This document shows, piece by piece, positions 28,053-35,934 of a stretch of 64,000 nt of DNA. Positions within the stretch are counted from its first letter, which is position 1, and every line of letters begins with the position of its first letter. Location of the stretch: assembly GCF_000682715.1 (NCBI RefSeq), contig NZ_AWFH01000012.1, forward strand, positions 248,001-312,000. Direction: 5' to 3'. The notes under the pieces are model-generated. The model was not told the origin of the DNA, did no database searches, and was given only the letters and a program-made list of their open reading frames with translations. Source of the stretch: Hyphomonas atlantica corrig. GTDB lineage: Bacteria > Pseudomonadota > Alphaproteobacteria > Caulobacterales > Hyphomonadaceae. The translations under genes and the position numbers were made by a program.

Positions 28053-29723
28053 ATGTCTCTGCTCGAACGGGTAATTCGCGGCCATCGGTGTCGCTCGACG
28101 CACCACTATATCGCGATGGACGCGCTGTCCCTGATCGCTTCGGATGAGGCGGACAAGTGGAAGGATTTGTTCCTCGTCCATCACGAACATCTGCTGGAAG
28201 GGGCCAAGGCGCCGGATTCCAAGTTCAAGGATTTCAAGAACCACGTCCTGCACATTTCTGAAGGGGAGTGGGGCGGCGCGCCGGGCAAGGCGATGGAATG
28301 GTATGCCACCGCCGTTGATCATTTGCGCCGCAAGCAGTGGAGCAAGGCTGCCTATGCGCTCGGCGTGCTCAGCCACTATTACGCCGACCCGATCCAGCCT
28401 TTCCATACGGGGCAGACGGAAGAAGAAGGCACAATGCACCGCGCGGTCGAGTGGAGCATTGCGAAGTCTCGCGACAAGATTGACGCGCGTATCGAGACGC
28501 TAGGCTATCCCGATGTGCCCGTGCCAGAGGGCGCAGGTTTCGTGGCGGACATGGTGCGCAACGGCGCGCGCCTGTCGCACCCGCACTATCAGACCTTCAT
28601 TGATCACTATGATCTGGACGTCGGCGTGAAGGATCCGCCCGCCGGGCTCGACGAGACCATGTTCGATGCGATTGTGGAGCTGGTGGCTTATGCTACGGCT
28701 GGCTTCGGGGCGATCATTTCCCGCGCCATCGAGGAAGCGGCTGTCAGCGCACCGAAGACCAACTTGACGTTGCAGGGCTATATCGAGACTCTGGACATCC
28801 CGATCCGCTGGGTCACGGCGAAATTGTCCGATGCCGCTGACAAGCGCACAGTCACGCGCATGTACAAGGAATTCCAGAAGACCGGAAAAGTGATCCGCAC
28901 GCTGCCGGACGACGACAAGGAAATCCGCAAGATGCACGCCAAACAGGTTTTGCGCGTGCCACTCAAACAGCTCGACAAACAGGAAATCGGTCCGATCGGG
29001 TCGAAGAATAAGGCCGTGGAAGAGCGCCTGCTGAATGAGCTGATGGCCCAGGAAGAGACAGCGACCGTCGATACGGTCGAAATCGCTTCAGAAGAGGTAG
29101 AGGTTGTTGAGGCGGTCACTGAGCCGGAAACCGCAAAAGACGCGCCGGCTGAAGCCGTAGAAACACCTGCGACCCGGAAAGAGGCACCCCCCAAGGCAGA
29201 GGAAGTTCTGTTCGAGCCTGAGCCCGAAACCGAAGCCCAGCCAGAGCCCGTCACGGCGAAAGCCGAACCAGAGGGTCTTGGCGAAGAGTCCGGCGACATC
29301 GCCCGACGCAGTCGCATCACGCGGGAATCTCCTGTAGTGGAGGCACCAAGCATCGGCAAGAAGACAGCCAAGCGTCTCGGACGCGCGGGCATCACCACCG
29401 TTGGCGACCTGCTTGATTGCGACACGGAGGAAACCGTCTTCCAGGTCGACGTGGCCTATATCGACGTAGACACGCTGAATGACTGGAAAGACCAGACCAT
29501 TCTGATGATGGAAGTGCCGGGCCTGCGTGTGCACGACGCCCAGATCCTTGTCGGCGCGGGAATCCGCAACCGCAAGGAACTGGCCGAAGCGCCGGCACGG
29601 ACCCTGTTCATGCTGGCCAGCGAGTTCCTGCAAACTCCGCAGGGCGACCGCGTGATCCGTGACGACGATTACCTCGCTGAAGAGGAAGTCGAAGAATGGA
29701 TCGAAATGGCGAAGACCGGCTAG
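28053..29723 (+). CDS. Zinc phospholipase C-like protein fused to DUF4332
   Basis: A 556-residue two-part protein. Residues 1-190 have the zinc-dependent phospholipase C / S1-P1 nuclease pattern: H17/H18, D55, H64, H67, and the signature SHYYADPIQPFHTG carrying H108, D112 and H118, then H129 and E133. All three metal sites could be filled. A helical middle is followed by an acidic Glu/Pro/Ala-rich linker (about 335-425) and a C-terminal DUF4332 helix-hairpin-helix-like module (GKKTAKRLGRAGITTVGDLL onward). There is no signal peptide, so it is probably cytoplasmic, unlike classical phospholipase C. The ATG at 28053 follows AAGGGAGA. Substrate (lipid or nucleic acid) unknown. Confidence 0.8.
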   Translation: MSLLERVIRGHRCRSTHHYIAMDALSLIASDEADKWKDLFLVHHEHLLEGAKAPDSKFKDFKNHVLHISEGEWGGAPGKAMEWYATAVDHLRRKQWSKAAYALGVLSHYYADPIQPFHTGQTEEEGTMHRAVEWSIAKSRDKIDARIETLGYPDVPVPEGAGFVADMVRNGARLSHPHYQTFIDHYDLDVGVKDPPAGLDETMFDAIVELVAYATAGFGAIISRAIEEAAVSAPKTNLTLQGYIETLDIPIRWVTAKLSDAADKRTVTRMYKEFQKTGKVIRTLPDDDKEIRKMHAKQVLRVPLKQLDKQEIGPIGSKNKAVEERLLNELMAQEETATVDTVEIASEEVEVVEAVTEPETAKDAPAEAVETPATRKEAPPKAEEVLFEPEPETEAQPEPVTAKAEPEGLGEESGDIARRSRITRESPVVEAPSIGKKTAKRLGRAGITTVGDLLDCDTEETVFQVDVAYIDVDTLNDWKDQTILMMEVPGLRVHDAQILVGAGIRNRKELAEAPARTLFMLASEFLQTPQGDRVIRDDDYLAEEEVEEWIEMAKTG

Positions 29724-29761
29724 GGGCGATTCCTACTGGCTTCCCCTGAGCGCCGCGTTGC

Positions 29762-31126
29762 CTAAAGTCGCTTAAACTCAGCCGTGAAGTGGCGCATCAT
29801 CGGCGGTTCTTTCACGATTTTCAGGCCGCGAATCTCGTCCTTGCGTTTGGCGAGTTCCTCGAACACTTCGACGATATAATCCGCATGCGATTGAGTGTAG
29901 ACACGGCGCGGCATGGCGAGGCGGACAAGGTCCATGCGGGCAGGTTCCTCGCTGCCGTCCGGCTTGCGTCCGAACATGACGGTCCCGATCTCACAGCCGC
30001 GAATGCCGCCTTCTTCATAGAGTGCGCAGGCGAGCGCGTGGCCGGGATATTCGAGTGGCGGAATGTGCGGAAGCCATTCGCGGGCATCGACGAATACGGC
30101 GTGCCCGCCGGCGGGTTTCATGACCGGCACCCCCAGCGCATCCAGCCGTTCGGCGATATAGGCATTCGTCCGCACGCGGTAGCGTAGATAGTCCTCATCC
30201 ACGATTTCGGTCAGTCCCTGCGCGATGGCGTCCAGGTCGCGCCCGGCGAGGCCGCCATAGGTGGGGAAGCCTTCGGTCTGGATAAGGCGTGTGCGCGCCT
30301 GTTCGGCCAGTGCGTCATCATTCAGTGCCAGCCACCCGCCGATATTGGCGAAGGCGTCCTTCTTGGCGCTCATCGTCATACCGTCAGCGACAGCGAAAGT
30401 ATCGCGCACAATGTCCTTGATGGAACGTTCCTGCTGGCTATCCTCGCGCAGCTTGATGAACCAGGCATTTTCCGCAAAACGACAGCCATCAATGAAGAAC
30501 GGCTTGCCATGCTGGTGAGCGATCTCTGCTGCGCCGCGAATATTGGCCAGGCTCACCGGCTGTCCGCCGCCGGCATTGTTCGTGATCGTCATCATCACGC
30601 AGGGTACGGCGTCGCCTCGCTCGTCCATCAGGCGAGCGAGGGCCTCCAGATCCATGTTCCCTTTGAAGGGGTGCTCGAGAGATGGAACCTTGCCCTCTGC
30701 GATGGGCAGGTCCAGCGCCTCCGCGCCTGCGGCTTCGATATTGCCGCGCGTCGTGTCGAAATGCGTGTTCGACGGGATCACGTGGCCGGGGTTGGCAATC
30801 AGGGAAAACAGGAGATGTTCCGCCGCGCGGCCCTGATGCGCAGGGATGATGTGCTTGAAATCCATCAGGTCACGCACGGCCGCTTCAAACCGGTAAAAGC
30901 TGGGCGCGCCAGCATAGCTTTCATCGCCCGTCATCACGGCGCCCCATTGCGCGGCGCTCATGGCGGAAGTGCCGCTATCGGTCAGCAGGTCGATCAGCAC
31001 ATCATCCGAATGCAGCTTGAAGAGATTGTAGCCTGCCGCGCGCAGCAGGCGTTCGCGTTCCTCGCGCGTGGTCATGCGGATCGGCTCAACTGATTTGATG
31101 CGGAAGGGTTCAATGATGGTCTTCAT
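29762..31126 (-). CDS. tnaA: Tryptophanase
   Basis: A PLP enzyme splitting tryptophan into indole, pyruvate and ammonia. The 454-residue protein aligns with the TnaA/tyrosine phenol-lyase family from EPFRIKSVEP to the C-terminal RHFTAEFKRL. The PLP lysine lies in SAKKDA (K256). Two positions separate the sister enzymes: the Asp in HFDTTRG (residue 124) and Ile in GCEIG are the tryptophanase types, where tyrosine phenol-lyase has Thr and Arg. Both support tryptophanase. No tnaB permease and no Trp-containing leader peptide was seen. The ribosome binding site AGGAG lies inside a hairpin (see 31129-31162). The start is the ATG at 31126. Confidence 0.92.
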   Translation of the reverse strand: MKTIIEPFRIKSVEPIRMTTREERERLLRAAGYNLFKLHSDDVLIDLLTDSGTSAMSAAQWGAVMTGDESYAGAPSFYRFEAAVRDLMDFKHIIPAHQGRAAEHLLFSLIANPGHVIPSNTHFDTTRGNIEAAGAEALDLPIAEGKVPSLEHPFKGNMDLEALARLMDERGDAVPCVMMTITNNAGGGQPVSLANIRGAAEIAHQHGKPFFIDGCRFAENAWFIKLREDSQQERSIKDIVRDTFAVADGMTMSAKKDAFANIGGWLALNDDALAEQARTRLIQTEGFPTYGGLAGRDLDAIAQGLTEIVDEDYLRYRVRTNAYIAERLDALGVPVMKPAGGHAVFVDAREWLPHIPPLEYPGHALACALYEEGGIRGCEIGTVMFGRKPDGSEEPARMDLVRLAMPRRVYTQSHADYIVEVFEELAKRKDEIRGLKIVKEPPMMRHFTAEFKRL

Positions 31127-31128
31127 AG

Positions 31129-31162
31129 GGCACTCCTGGCTCTGACGTCCTGGGGGAGTGCC
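31129..31162 (-). promoter_or_regulatory. Hairpin covering the tnaA ribosome binding site
   Basis: On the transcript GGCACTCC pairs perfectly with GGAGTGCC over 8 bp around an 18-base loop. Four of five bases of the AGGAG ribosome binding site (31133-31137) are in the stem, two bases before the start codon. A second hairpin, CGGCG...CGCCG with an inner CAGGA/TCCTG stem, lies just upstream at 31168-31199. Confidence 0.5.
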
Positions 31163-31286
31163 GGTCTCGGCGCACACACAGGACTTATCCTGCGCCGCGG
31201 TTGCCTCGTCTTCGTGACGCGACCGCGCTCAGCGCCTGTTGTGAGGCCTGTCGATTACCATCAATCGCCAGCGGCTGACAAGCGTG

Positions 31287-32267
31287 TCAGAGCCCGCGAG
31301 GGGAGAGGCCCGCCGCCGTATAGATCGCGTCAATGGCGGCCATGTTTGCAAGGGCATCTGCGCCGCCGGTCAACGCAGCTGCGCGTCCCGTCAACACGTC
31401 CATCACATGGTCCAGCTGGTGCTCATAGGTGATCTTGCCATCAATGGTCTCAATGGCTTCCTCGCCGCCACGACGAACGCGGATCTGGTGCCCTCGGTAC
31501 GGGTGGACGGGGTTCAGAAAGACGAGGCTGCCATCCTTGCCGTCAATTTCCAGTGCGATGTTGCGATCAATTCCGTCTGCCATGCTGCATTCGATGCTCG
31601 CAGATGCGCCGCTGGCGAAGCCGAGATTGGCCTGCATGCTGAGATCGACGCCGGGGCGTTCGCAGACGGCTTCGGCTGACAGGATTTCCGGTTCGGCCCC
31701 GGCAAGTGTGCGGACCATATGCAGCGAGTAGCAGCCCAAATCCATCATTGCGCCGCCGCCGACAGACAGTGTGTGGCGCAGTTCCCCCTCGCGATAGGGA
31801 ATGGTCACATTGAACACCGCGCGCATGGTCTTGATGTCGCCGAGCTCGCCGCTTGCCACAATCTCCATCACACGCTGGAAAGCGGGGTGGAACCGATAGT
31901 GAAAAGCCTCGATCAGGGGTTTGTCCGCCTTATGTGCGGCTTCGACCATACGCGCCGCTTCTGCGGAGTTCATCGCGAATGGTTTTTCACAGAGTACCGC
32001 CTTGCCAGCTTCCAGCGCTGCGATGGAGAGTTCAGCGTGGCGGTGAGGGGGCAGGGCGTTGTAGATCAGGTCCAGATCATCGCGGCGAACCAGTGCCTCA
32101 TAATCGGTTTCGACATGCTCAATATGGTGTTCCTGCGCATAGGCGCGGGCCTTTTCGACATCTCGCGCAGCGACCGCGTGGATCATGCAATCATCGCGGG
32201 ACGAGGCTGGGTCGATGATGGCCTTGGGGGCGATCTTGGCGGCGCCGAGGATGCCAATGCGGATCAT
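31287..32267 (-). CDS. Gfo/Idh/MocA-family oxidoreductase
   Basis: A 326-residue NAD(P)-dependent sugar or polyol dehydrogenase. The Rossmann start IRIGILGAAKIAPKAI is followed by the cofactor/catalytic motif VLCEKPFAMNSAEA (Lys-Pro), and by MMDLGCYSLHMVRTLAG in the C-terminal domain, typical of the trans-1,2-dihydrobenzene-1,2-diol/sugar dehydrogenase subgroup. The start at MIRIGILG has AAAGGAG ahead of it. Substrate unknown. It is followed by tnaA on the same strand with a 160-base gap containing two hairpins, so co-transcription is uncertain. Confidence 0.9.
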   Translation of the reverse strand: MIRIGILGAAKIAPKAIIDPASSRDDCMIHAVAARDVEKARAYAQEHHIEHVETDYEALVRRDDLDLIYNALPPHRHAELSIAALEAGKAVLCEKPFAMNSAEAARMVEAAHKADKPLIEAFHYRFHPAFQRVMEIVASGELGDIKTMRAVFNVTIPYREGELRHTLSVGGGAMMDLGCYSLHMVRTLAGAEPEILSAEAVCERPGVDLSMQANLGFASGASASIECSMADGIDRNIALEIDGKDGSLVFLNPVHPYRGHQIRVRRGGEEAIETIDGKITYEHQLDHVMDVLTGRAAALTGGADALANMAAIDAIYTAAGLSPRGL

Positions 32268-32460
32268 GTCTGCTCCTTTGAAGTGGGATTTGGCCAAATC
32301 GTAAACGAATCGGCCCCATTTGTTTACCCGGACCTAACGCGTCTTAACGCTCTTGGCAGGGTTTGATGTGCATACCGGCAGTTAAGGTAACGAAGCGGTA
32401 AGCACAAACAGCGTTAATAGGGGCTCTATAGGTGTTAACCTTGCCGGAGCGTAGCCGCAC

Positions 32461-32883
32461 ATGTTGAACGAGATCACTGCCCATATCGCCCGTCAAAATG
32501 AGTTGTCTGAAGAGACGGCGAAAAGTGCATTGGGTATCGTCCTGAACGCGGCTGAGCGCCAGGATTCACCCTTCGCCACGGCGATGTTCAAGACGGTTCC
32601 CGGTGCTCGCGCCCTGTCGGCCCGTATAGGCAGCGCCATCGGCGCGCCGACCGGCACAATCGCCCGTATGATCGAACAGACACCCGGCGGCAAGCGCGTG
32701 GTCGCGCAATCCATGATCACCGAGCTGCACAAGATTGGCCTGGACCACAAAGCCATCGGCCAGCTGCTGCCGTGCATTTCCACCTATATGGACGAGCATC
32801 ATGGACTGGTCGGGTTTGGCCATCTGGGCGACCTGATCGGCTCTGATCTGGACGCAGTGACGGCGGCGGCCAAAGCCGCCTAA
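32461..32883 (+). CDS. DUF2780-like small helical protein
   Basis: A 140-residue, mostly helical protein without a signal peptide or membrane span. The order of an N-terminal helix, a segment FATAMFKTVPGARAL, and a C-terminal HKIGLDHKAIGQLLPCISTYMD resembles the DUF2780 (VcgC/VcgE-like) pattern of a VPG motif followed by LGL-type helices. This is a weak resemblance. It has its own terminator and is followed by the candidate small RNA. Function unknown. Confidence 0.6.
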   Translation: MLNEITAHIARQNELSEETAKSALGIVLNAAERQDSPFATAMFKTVPGARALSARIGSAIGAPTGTIARMIEQTPGGKRVVAQSMITELHKIGLDHKAIGQLLPCISTYMDEHHGLVGFGHLGDLIGSDLDAVTAAAKAA

Positions 32884-32903
32884 TCCAGCGATCATTCTGA
32901 AAG

Positions 32904-32930
32904 AAACCGTCCTTCGGGGCGGTTTTTTTG
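32904..32930 (+). terminator. Rho-independent terminator after the DUF2780-like gene
   Basis: AAACCGTCC pairs with GGGCGGTTT around a stable TTCG tetraloop, followed by further T (seven in a row in total). It lies 21 bases after the stop codon. Confidence 0.92.
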
Positions 32931-32949
32931 TGTTTGCCGAAAATTCCTG

Positions 32950-32974
32950 TGAACCAAATGGATTGTGGTGCGTA
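32950..32974 (+). promoter_or_regulatory. Near-consensus EcfG (general stress sigma) promoter
   Basis: TGAAC at 32950-32954, exactly 16 bases, then CGTA at 32971-32974. The consensus for alphaproteobacterial EcfG/SigT promoters is GGAAC-N16/17-CGTT, so seven of nine key bases match with ideal spacing. It would start transcription near 32981, exactly ahead of the paired C-rich hairpins. Confidence 0.5.
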
Positions 32975-32980
32975 CTGATA

Positions 32981-33094
32981 GGACCTCGCAGCACCCCCCC
33001 CTGACTCACCCCCGTCAGCTGCTGCGTGGGATTACATTGAAGGCCAGATCGGTTTCCCCCTCTCTTCCCCCCAGCCGATCTGGCCCTTTTCTTT
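32981..33094 (+). ncRNA. Candidate small RNA with two C-rich-loop hairpins
   Basis: A transcript of about 112 bases is predicted. Hairpin 1 (32987-33026): CGCAGCA pairs with TGCTGCG, with an inner stem CTGAC/GTCAG, leaving a run of seven unpaired C on the 5' side and a loop TCACCCCC. Hairpin 2 (33042-33085): GGCCAGATCGG pairs perfectly over 11 bp with CCGATCTGGCC around a 22-base C/T-only loop, then CTTTTCTTTT, a rho-independent terminator. No reading frame of note uses this region. The layout, length and promoter type resemble Caulobacter GsrN and other C-rich anti-Shine-Dalgarno sRNAs. The transcription start is inferred from the promoter. Confidence 0.65.
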
Positions 33095-33150
33095 TGAGGG
33101 TAGCCTGTCTAAGTGCTGCGACCAGAACAAAAGAAGCGGGGTTTCGAGAT

Positions 33151-33432
33151 ATGCAGGACAGCACGAATGTGAGACGGGACGAGCAATTGGCCCTTGACCT
33201 GATGGCGGCCATTCGTGCCGATGCTGAAGCTGCCTGTGCCCCGAATACCGTCGAGATGGTATCCGTTACGTTTGATGTTTCATCTGCTGCGACGGACGCG
33301 GCGGACATACAATTTGAGCCGCGGATCGACCGTCGCACAAGAACTGTTCTGTTTACCGGTGGCACGGCCCGTCAGGGCGACCAACCCGTGATGAAGGCTA
33401 CCGCTGTTTACCGGATCATATCGGAAAGCTAG
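33151..33432 (+). CDS. Hypothetical small protein
   Basis: A 93-residue protein of unknown function, from the ATG at 33151. The second half (VEMVSVTFDVSS, RTRTVLFTGGTARQG, MKATAVYRI) has alternating strands that resemble the end of a hotdog-fold thioesterase-like protein, but no catalytic residue can be assigned. The ribosome binding site is weak. The frame is open further upstream through the small-RNA region, but that part has no protein-like composition, so the shorter start is chosen. Confidence 0.5.
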   Translation: MQDSTNVRRDEQLALDLMAAIRADAEAACAPNTVEMVSVTFDVSSAATDAADIQFEPRIDRRTRTVLFTGGTARQGDQPVMKATAVYRIISES

Positions 33433-33497
33433 ACACGGCCCCATTGGCGAGTAAAATGATATATCAATATCAGATGCCAGTGTGATGGAGCCCTGCA

Positions 33498-34169
33498 ATG
33501 CCTACTGCCCTTATTACCGGAGCCAACCGAGGCATTGGCCTTGAGCTGGTTCGCAAGTTTCTCGCTGAAGGTCATGACGTCATTGCGACCGCTCGAAACC
33601 CAGATTCGGCAACTGAGCTGAACGCCACAGGCGCCCGTGTCTACCCGCTGGAAGTGACAGATGCTGACTCGGTGGCAGCCCTGAAGTCGACCCTCGGGGA
33701 CGAGCCGATCGACTATCTGATCAACAATGCAGGCATCTGTACCTTCGATGGTTTCAAGGACATCGACTACGATGTGTTCGCCGAAATGCTGGCAGTCAAT
33801 ACAATTGCCCCGGTACGGATCATGGACGTCCTGCTCGACAATGTTGCAGCGAGTGAGGTGAAGATCGCGGCTGGCCTGTCAAGCATGGTGGCCTCAATCG
33901 AGAATACCACAAACGATTTTGCGTTTGTCTATCGCGTTTCAAAGGCGGGACTGAACATGGCCCTGCGGTCGGCCGCTCCGGCACTCGCGGAGAGAGGCGT
34001 TACAGTGCTGGCGCTGCATCCGGGATGGGCCCATACGGATATGGGCGGCGCTGACGCTCCGGTGCGCCCGGTCGATAGCGCAGAGGGGCTTTACAATGTG
34101 CTGACCTCGGCTGGTCCGTCTAAAGAGCTTCGGTTCATTGATTATGAAGGCCAGACTCACCCCTGGTGA
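33498..34169 (+). CDS. Short-chain dehydrogenase/reductase
   Basis: A 223-residue classical SDR. The cofactor motif TGANRGIG is at residues 7-14, NNAG at 76-79, Ser128/129 before the catalytic Y145-x-x-x-K149 (YRVSK), and the HPGW segment follows. The short length and wording resemble the C-factor/sniffer-type carbonyl reductase group. The substrate is unknown. It converges with the MscS gene, with four bases between the stops. Confidence 0.92.
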   Translation: MPTALITGANRGIGLELVRKFLAEGHDVIATARNPDSATELNATGARVYPLEVTDADSVAALKSTLGDEPIDYLINNAGICTFDGFKDIDYDVFAEMLAVNTIAPVRIMDVLLDNVAASEVKIAAGLSSMVASIENTTNDFAFVYRVSKAGLNMALRSAAPALAERGVTVLALHPGWAHTDMGGADAPVRPVDSAEGLYNVLTSAGPSKELRFIDYEGQTHPW

Positions 34170-34173
34170 TCAC

Positions 34174-35181
34174 CTATTCGCGTTGAGGCGCAAATCCGCT
34201 GAATTCGTCCGGCATGTCTATCGCCGTATCAACTCTCAGGCGGGGCAGGGCCTCAGGGTGTTCAGTCTGAAGCCATTCGATCATCTGTTCCCGGATCAGG
34301 CAGCGCAAATCCCATGCTTTGGGAGATGTGCTGGCGGAGGCCAGACCGCGCACGGTGACCGACGTCCCAGACGCTTCGGTCACCTGCAAATTCACCACGT
34401 CACCATCCCAAAGCGGCGTGGATTTGCAGATCTCTTCGAGTTTCTCCCGCATCCGGCTAATCGGCGCATGATAGTCCACTGTCCAGTAGATCGGCCCAAT
34501 GATCGATGCGCTCTTGCGGGTCCAGTTCTGGAAGGGTTTTTCGATGAAGTAGGATAGGGGCACAACAAGGCGCCGCCAGTCCCAGATCTTGATGACCACG
34601 TAAAACAGGCCGATTTCTTCGATCCAACCCCATTCCCCTTCGACAACGACGGCATCGTCCAATCTGATGGGTTGGGTAAAGGCGATCTGCAGCCCCGCAA
34701 TCAGATTGCTCAGCACCGGCCGCGCGGCAAGGCCAATTGCAATGCCTGCGATTCCGGCAGATGCAAACAGGCTGACGCCGATCTGCTTTACGCCTGGAAT
34801 GACGGTGAGGGCCGCGGCGATGGTTACAATACCGGCGATAACGATCCAGACGCGGCGCACCACATCCAGCCGGGTCGCGGATTTGCGCGCTTCCAGATTG
34901 TCTTCGGCATCCAGGTGAAGTCCGGCGAGGCGTCGTTTGATCAACGCGTCCACGATCGTACCGACCAGCCAGCCGAGGGCCAGAATGAAAAGAACGCCGG
35001 AGGCTATTTCGGAAATGGCCTCTGCGCGCTCGTCTGTCAGGAAATGATCAGGAACGTAGTCCGGCAGATAAGGCGCAAGGAAAACCAGCGCCGCACCGCA
35101 CAGGGCGAACAGGATTGGCGGGCGAAATCGTTTCAGCCAGCGTGTTTTGGCTCGGGCATCAATCTTCGTTCGGATACGCAA
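34174..35181 (-). CDS. MscS-family mechanosensitive channel
   Basis: A 335-residue small-conductance mechanosensitive channel protein that releases solutes when membrane tension rises. Four to five hydrophobic spans include the pore helix region SLFASAGIAGIAIGLAA, followed by the beta domain signature LIAGLQIAFTQPIRLDDAVVV. The protein ends in the alpha/beta vestibule domain. The only plausible start in this frame is a TTG at 35181 with AGGGG two bases upstream, which is unusually close; translation may therefore be weak. Confidence 0.9.
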   Translation of the reverse strand: MRIRTKIDARAKTRWLKRFRPPILFALCGAALVFLAPYLPDYVPDHFLTDERAEAISEIASGVLFILALGWLVGTIVDALIKRRLAGLHLDAEDNLEARKSATRLDVVRRVWIVIAGIVTIAAALTVIPGVKQIGVSLFASAGIAGIAIGLAARPVLSNLIAGLQIAFTQPIRLDDAVVVEGEWGWIEEIGLFYVVIKIWDWRRLVVPLSYFIEKPFQNWTRKSASIIGPIYWTVDYHAPISRMREKLEEICKSTPLWDGDVVNLQVTEASGTSVTVRGLASASTSPKAWDLRCLIREQMIEWLQTEHPEALPRLRVDTAIDMPDEFSGFAPQRE

Positions 35182-35320
35182 TTCCCCTGTGTCGGTGTGT
35201 ACGGGGTACGTATCAGCGTCTCAAAGGTTTCACGCTGCCAGCAAGCCCGGCAGCACAGGTTGCGCGCAAACCTGTGAGAATGCGGCCCTGCTGGGCAGAT
35301 CGTGCCGAAGATGGATGCAG

Positions 35321-35821
35321 TTACTTGATCCGCTCAGCCCGGAAGGCGAGACCGCCATCCAGTTTTATCTTGTAGCTGCCGAGGGCGGCTTCATAGATCT
35401 GTGCTTCGGACTGGCCGCTATTGCGTATCGCCTTTGAATCCGTCTGGCGCCAGATCTGCCCGTTTTCGAGGTAGACGATCAAGCTTCCACGCCCGCCGCG
35501 GATGGATTTCACGGGTTGGGTCACTTCCGTCAGGTTGCCATCTTCACCAGACTTGCCCAGCACGATAGAGGGCAGGGACGGGATGGAGAAGCCGAAGGAA
35601 TCCTTCTGGACCTGCTCGACTTCCTTGCGTGTCACCGTTGTGACTTCGCCCGCCTCTTCGGCTGCCTGGAGACGCCCTACGGCAGCGTCATAGCATGCCA
35701 GGCGCTCAGCATCTGTTTCGATCGCGGTGCAGGCATAGACATCTTCCGTGGAGATTTCCTCGGCCACGGCCGGAGCGCCCAGCGCAATAATCATTCCTGT
35801 GATGCACCAAAAGCGGGTCAT
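35321..35821 (-). CDS. Hypothetical secreted protein
   Basis: A 166-residue protein with a signal peptide (MTRFWCITGMIIALGAPAVA) and mature features CTAIETDAERLACYDAAVGRL, where two cysteines bracket a helix, a charged middle, and a C-terminal strand region LIVYLENGQIWRQTDS. This arrangement is frequent in alphaproteobacterial periplasmic proteins of unknown function. The ATG at 35821 has GAGGTGAG ahead of it. It is divergent from the peptide-binding lipoprotein, 113 bases away. Confidence 0.75.
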   Translation of the reverse strand: MTRFWCITGMIIALGAPAVAEEISTEDVYACTAIETDAERLACYDAAVGRLQAAEEAGEVTTVTRKEVEQVQKDSFGFSIPSLPSIVLGKSGEDGNLTEVTQPVKSIRGGRGSLIVYLENGQIWRQTDSKAIRNSGQSEAQIYEAALGSYKIKLDGGLAFRAERIK

Positions 35822-35934
35822 TTCTCTCACCTCATGTCGTTCAACCGGCACGAAGGCTTTGCAAATCCCTCGCGGTCTGGCAGCACTGTGGCAAATCGTG
35901 CGAAAGCCGAAAAGAGTTTGGAGACATAAAAACA

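Noticed and set aside
29762-31126. Tyrosine phenol-lyase
   Set aside because: Parts of the sequence read closer to tyrosine phenol-lyase, but the two substrate-specificity positions (Asp in FDTT, Ile in CEIG) are those of tryptophanase.
32965-33150. N-terminal extension of the small protein at 33151-33432
   Set aside because: The frame is open but overlaps the small-RNA hairpins and encodes a Pro/Ser/Arg-rich stretch unlike a folded protein.
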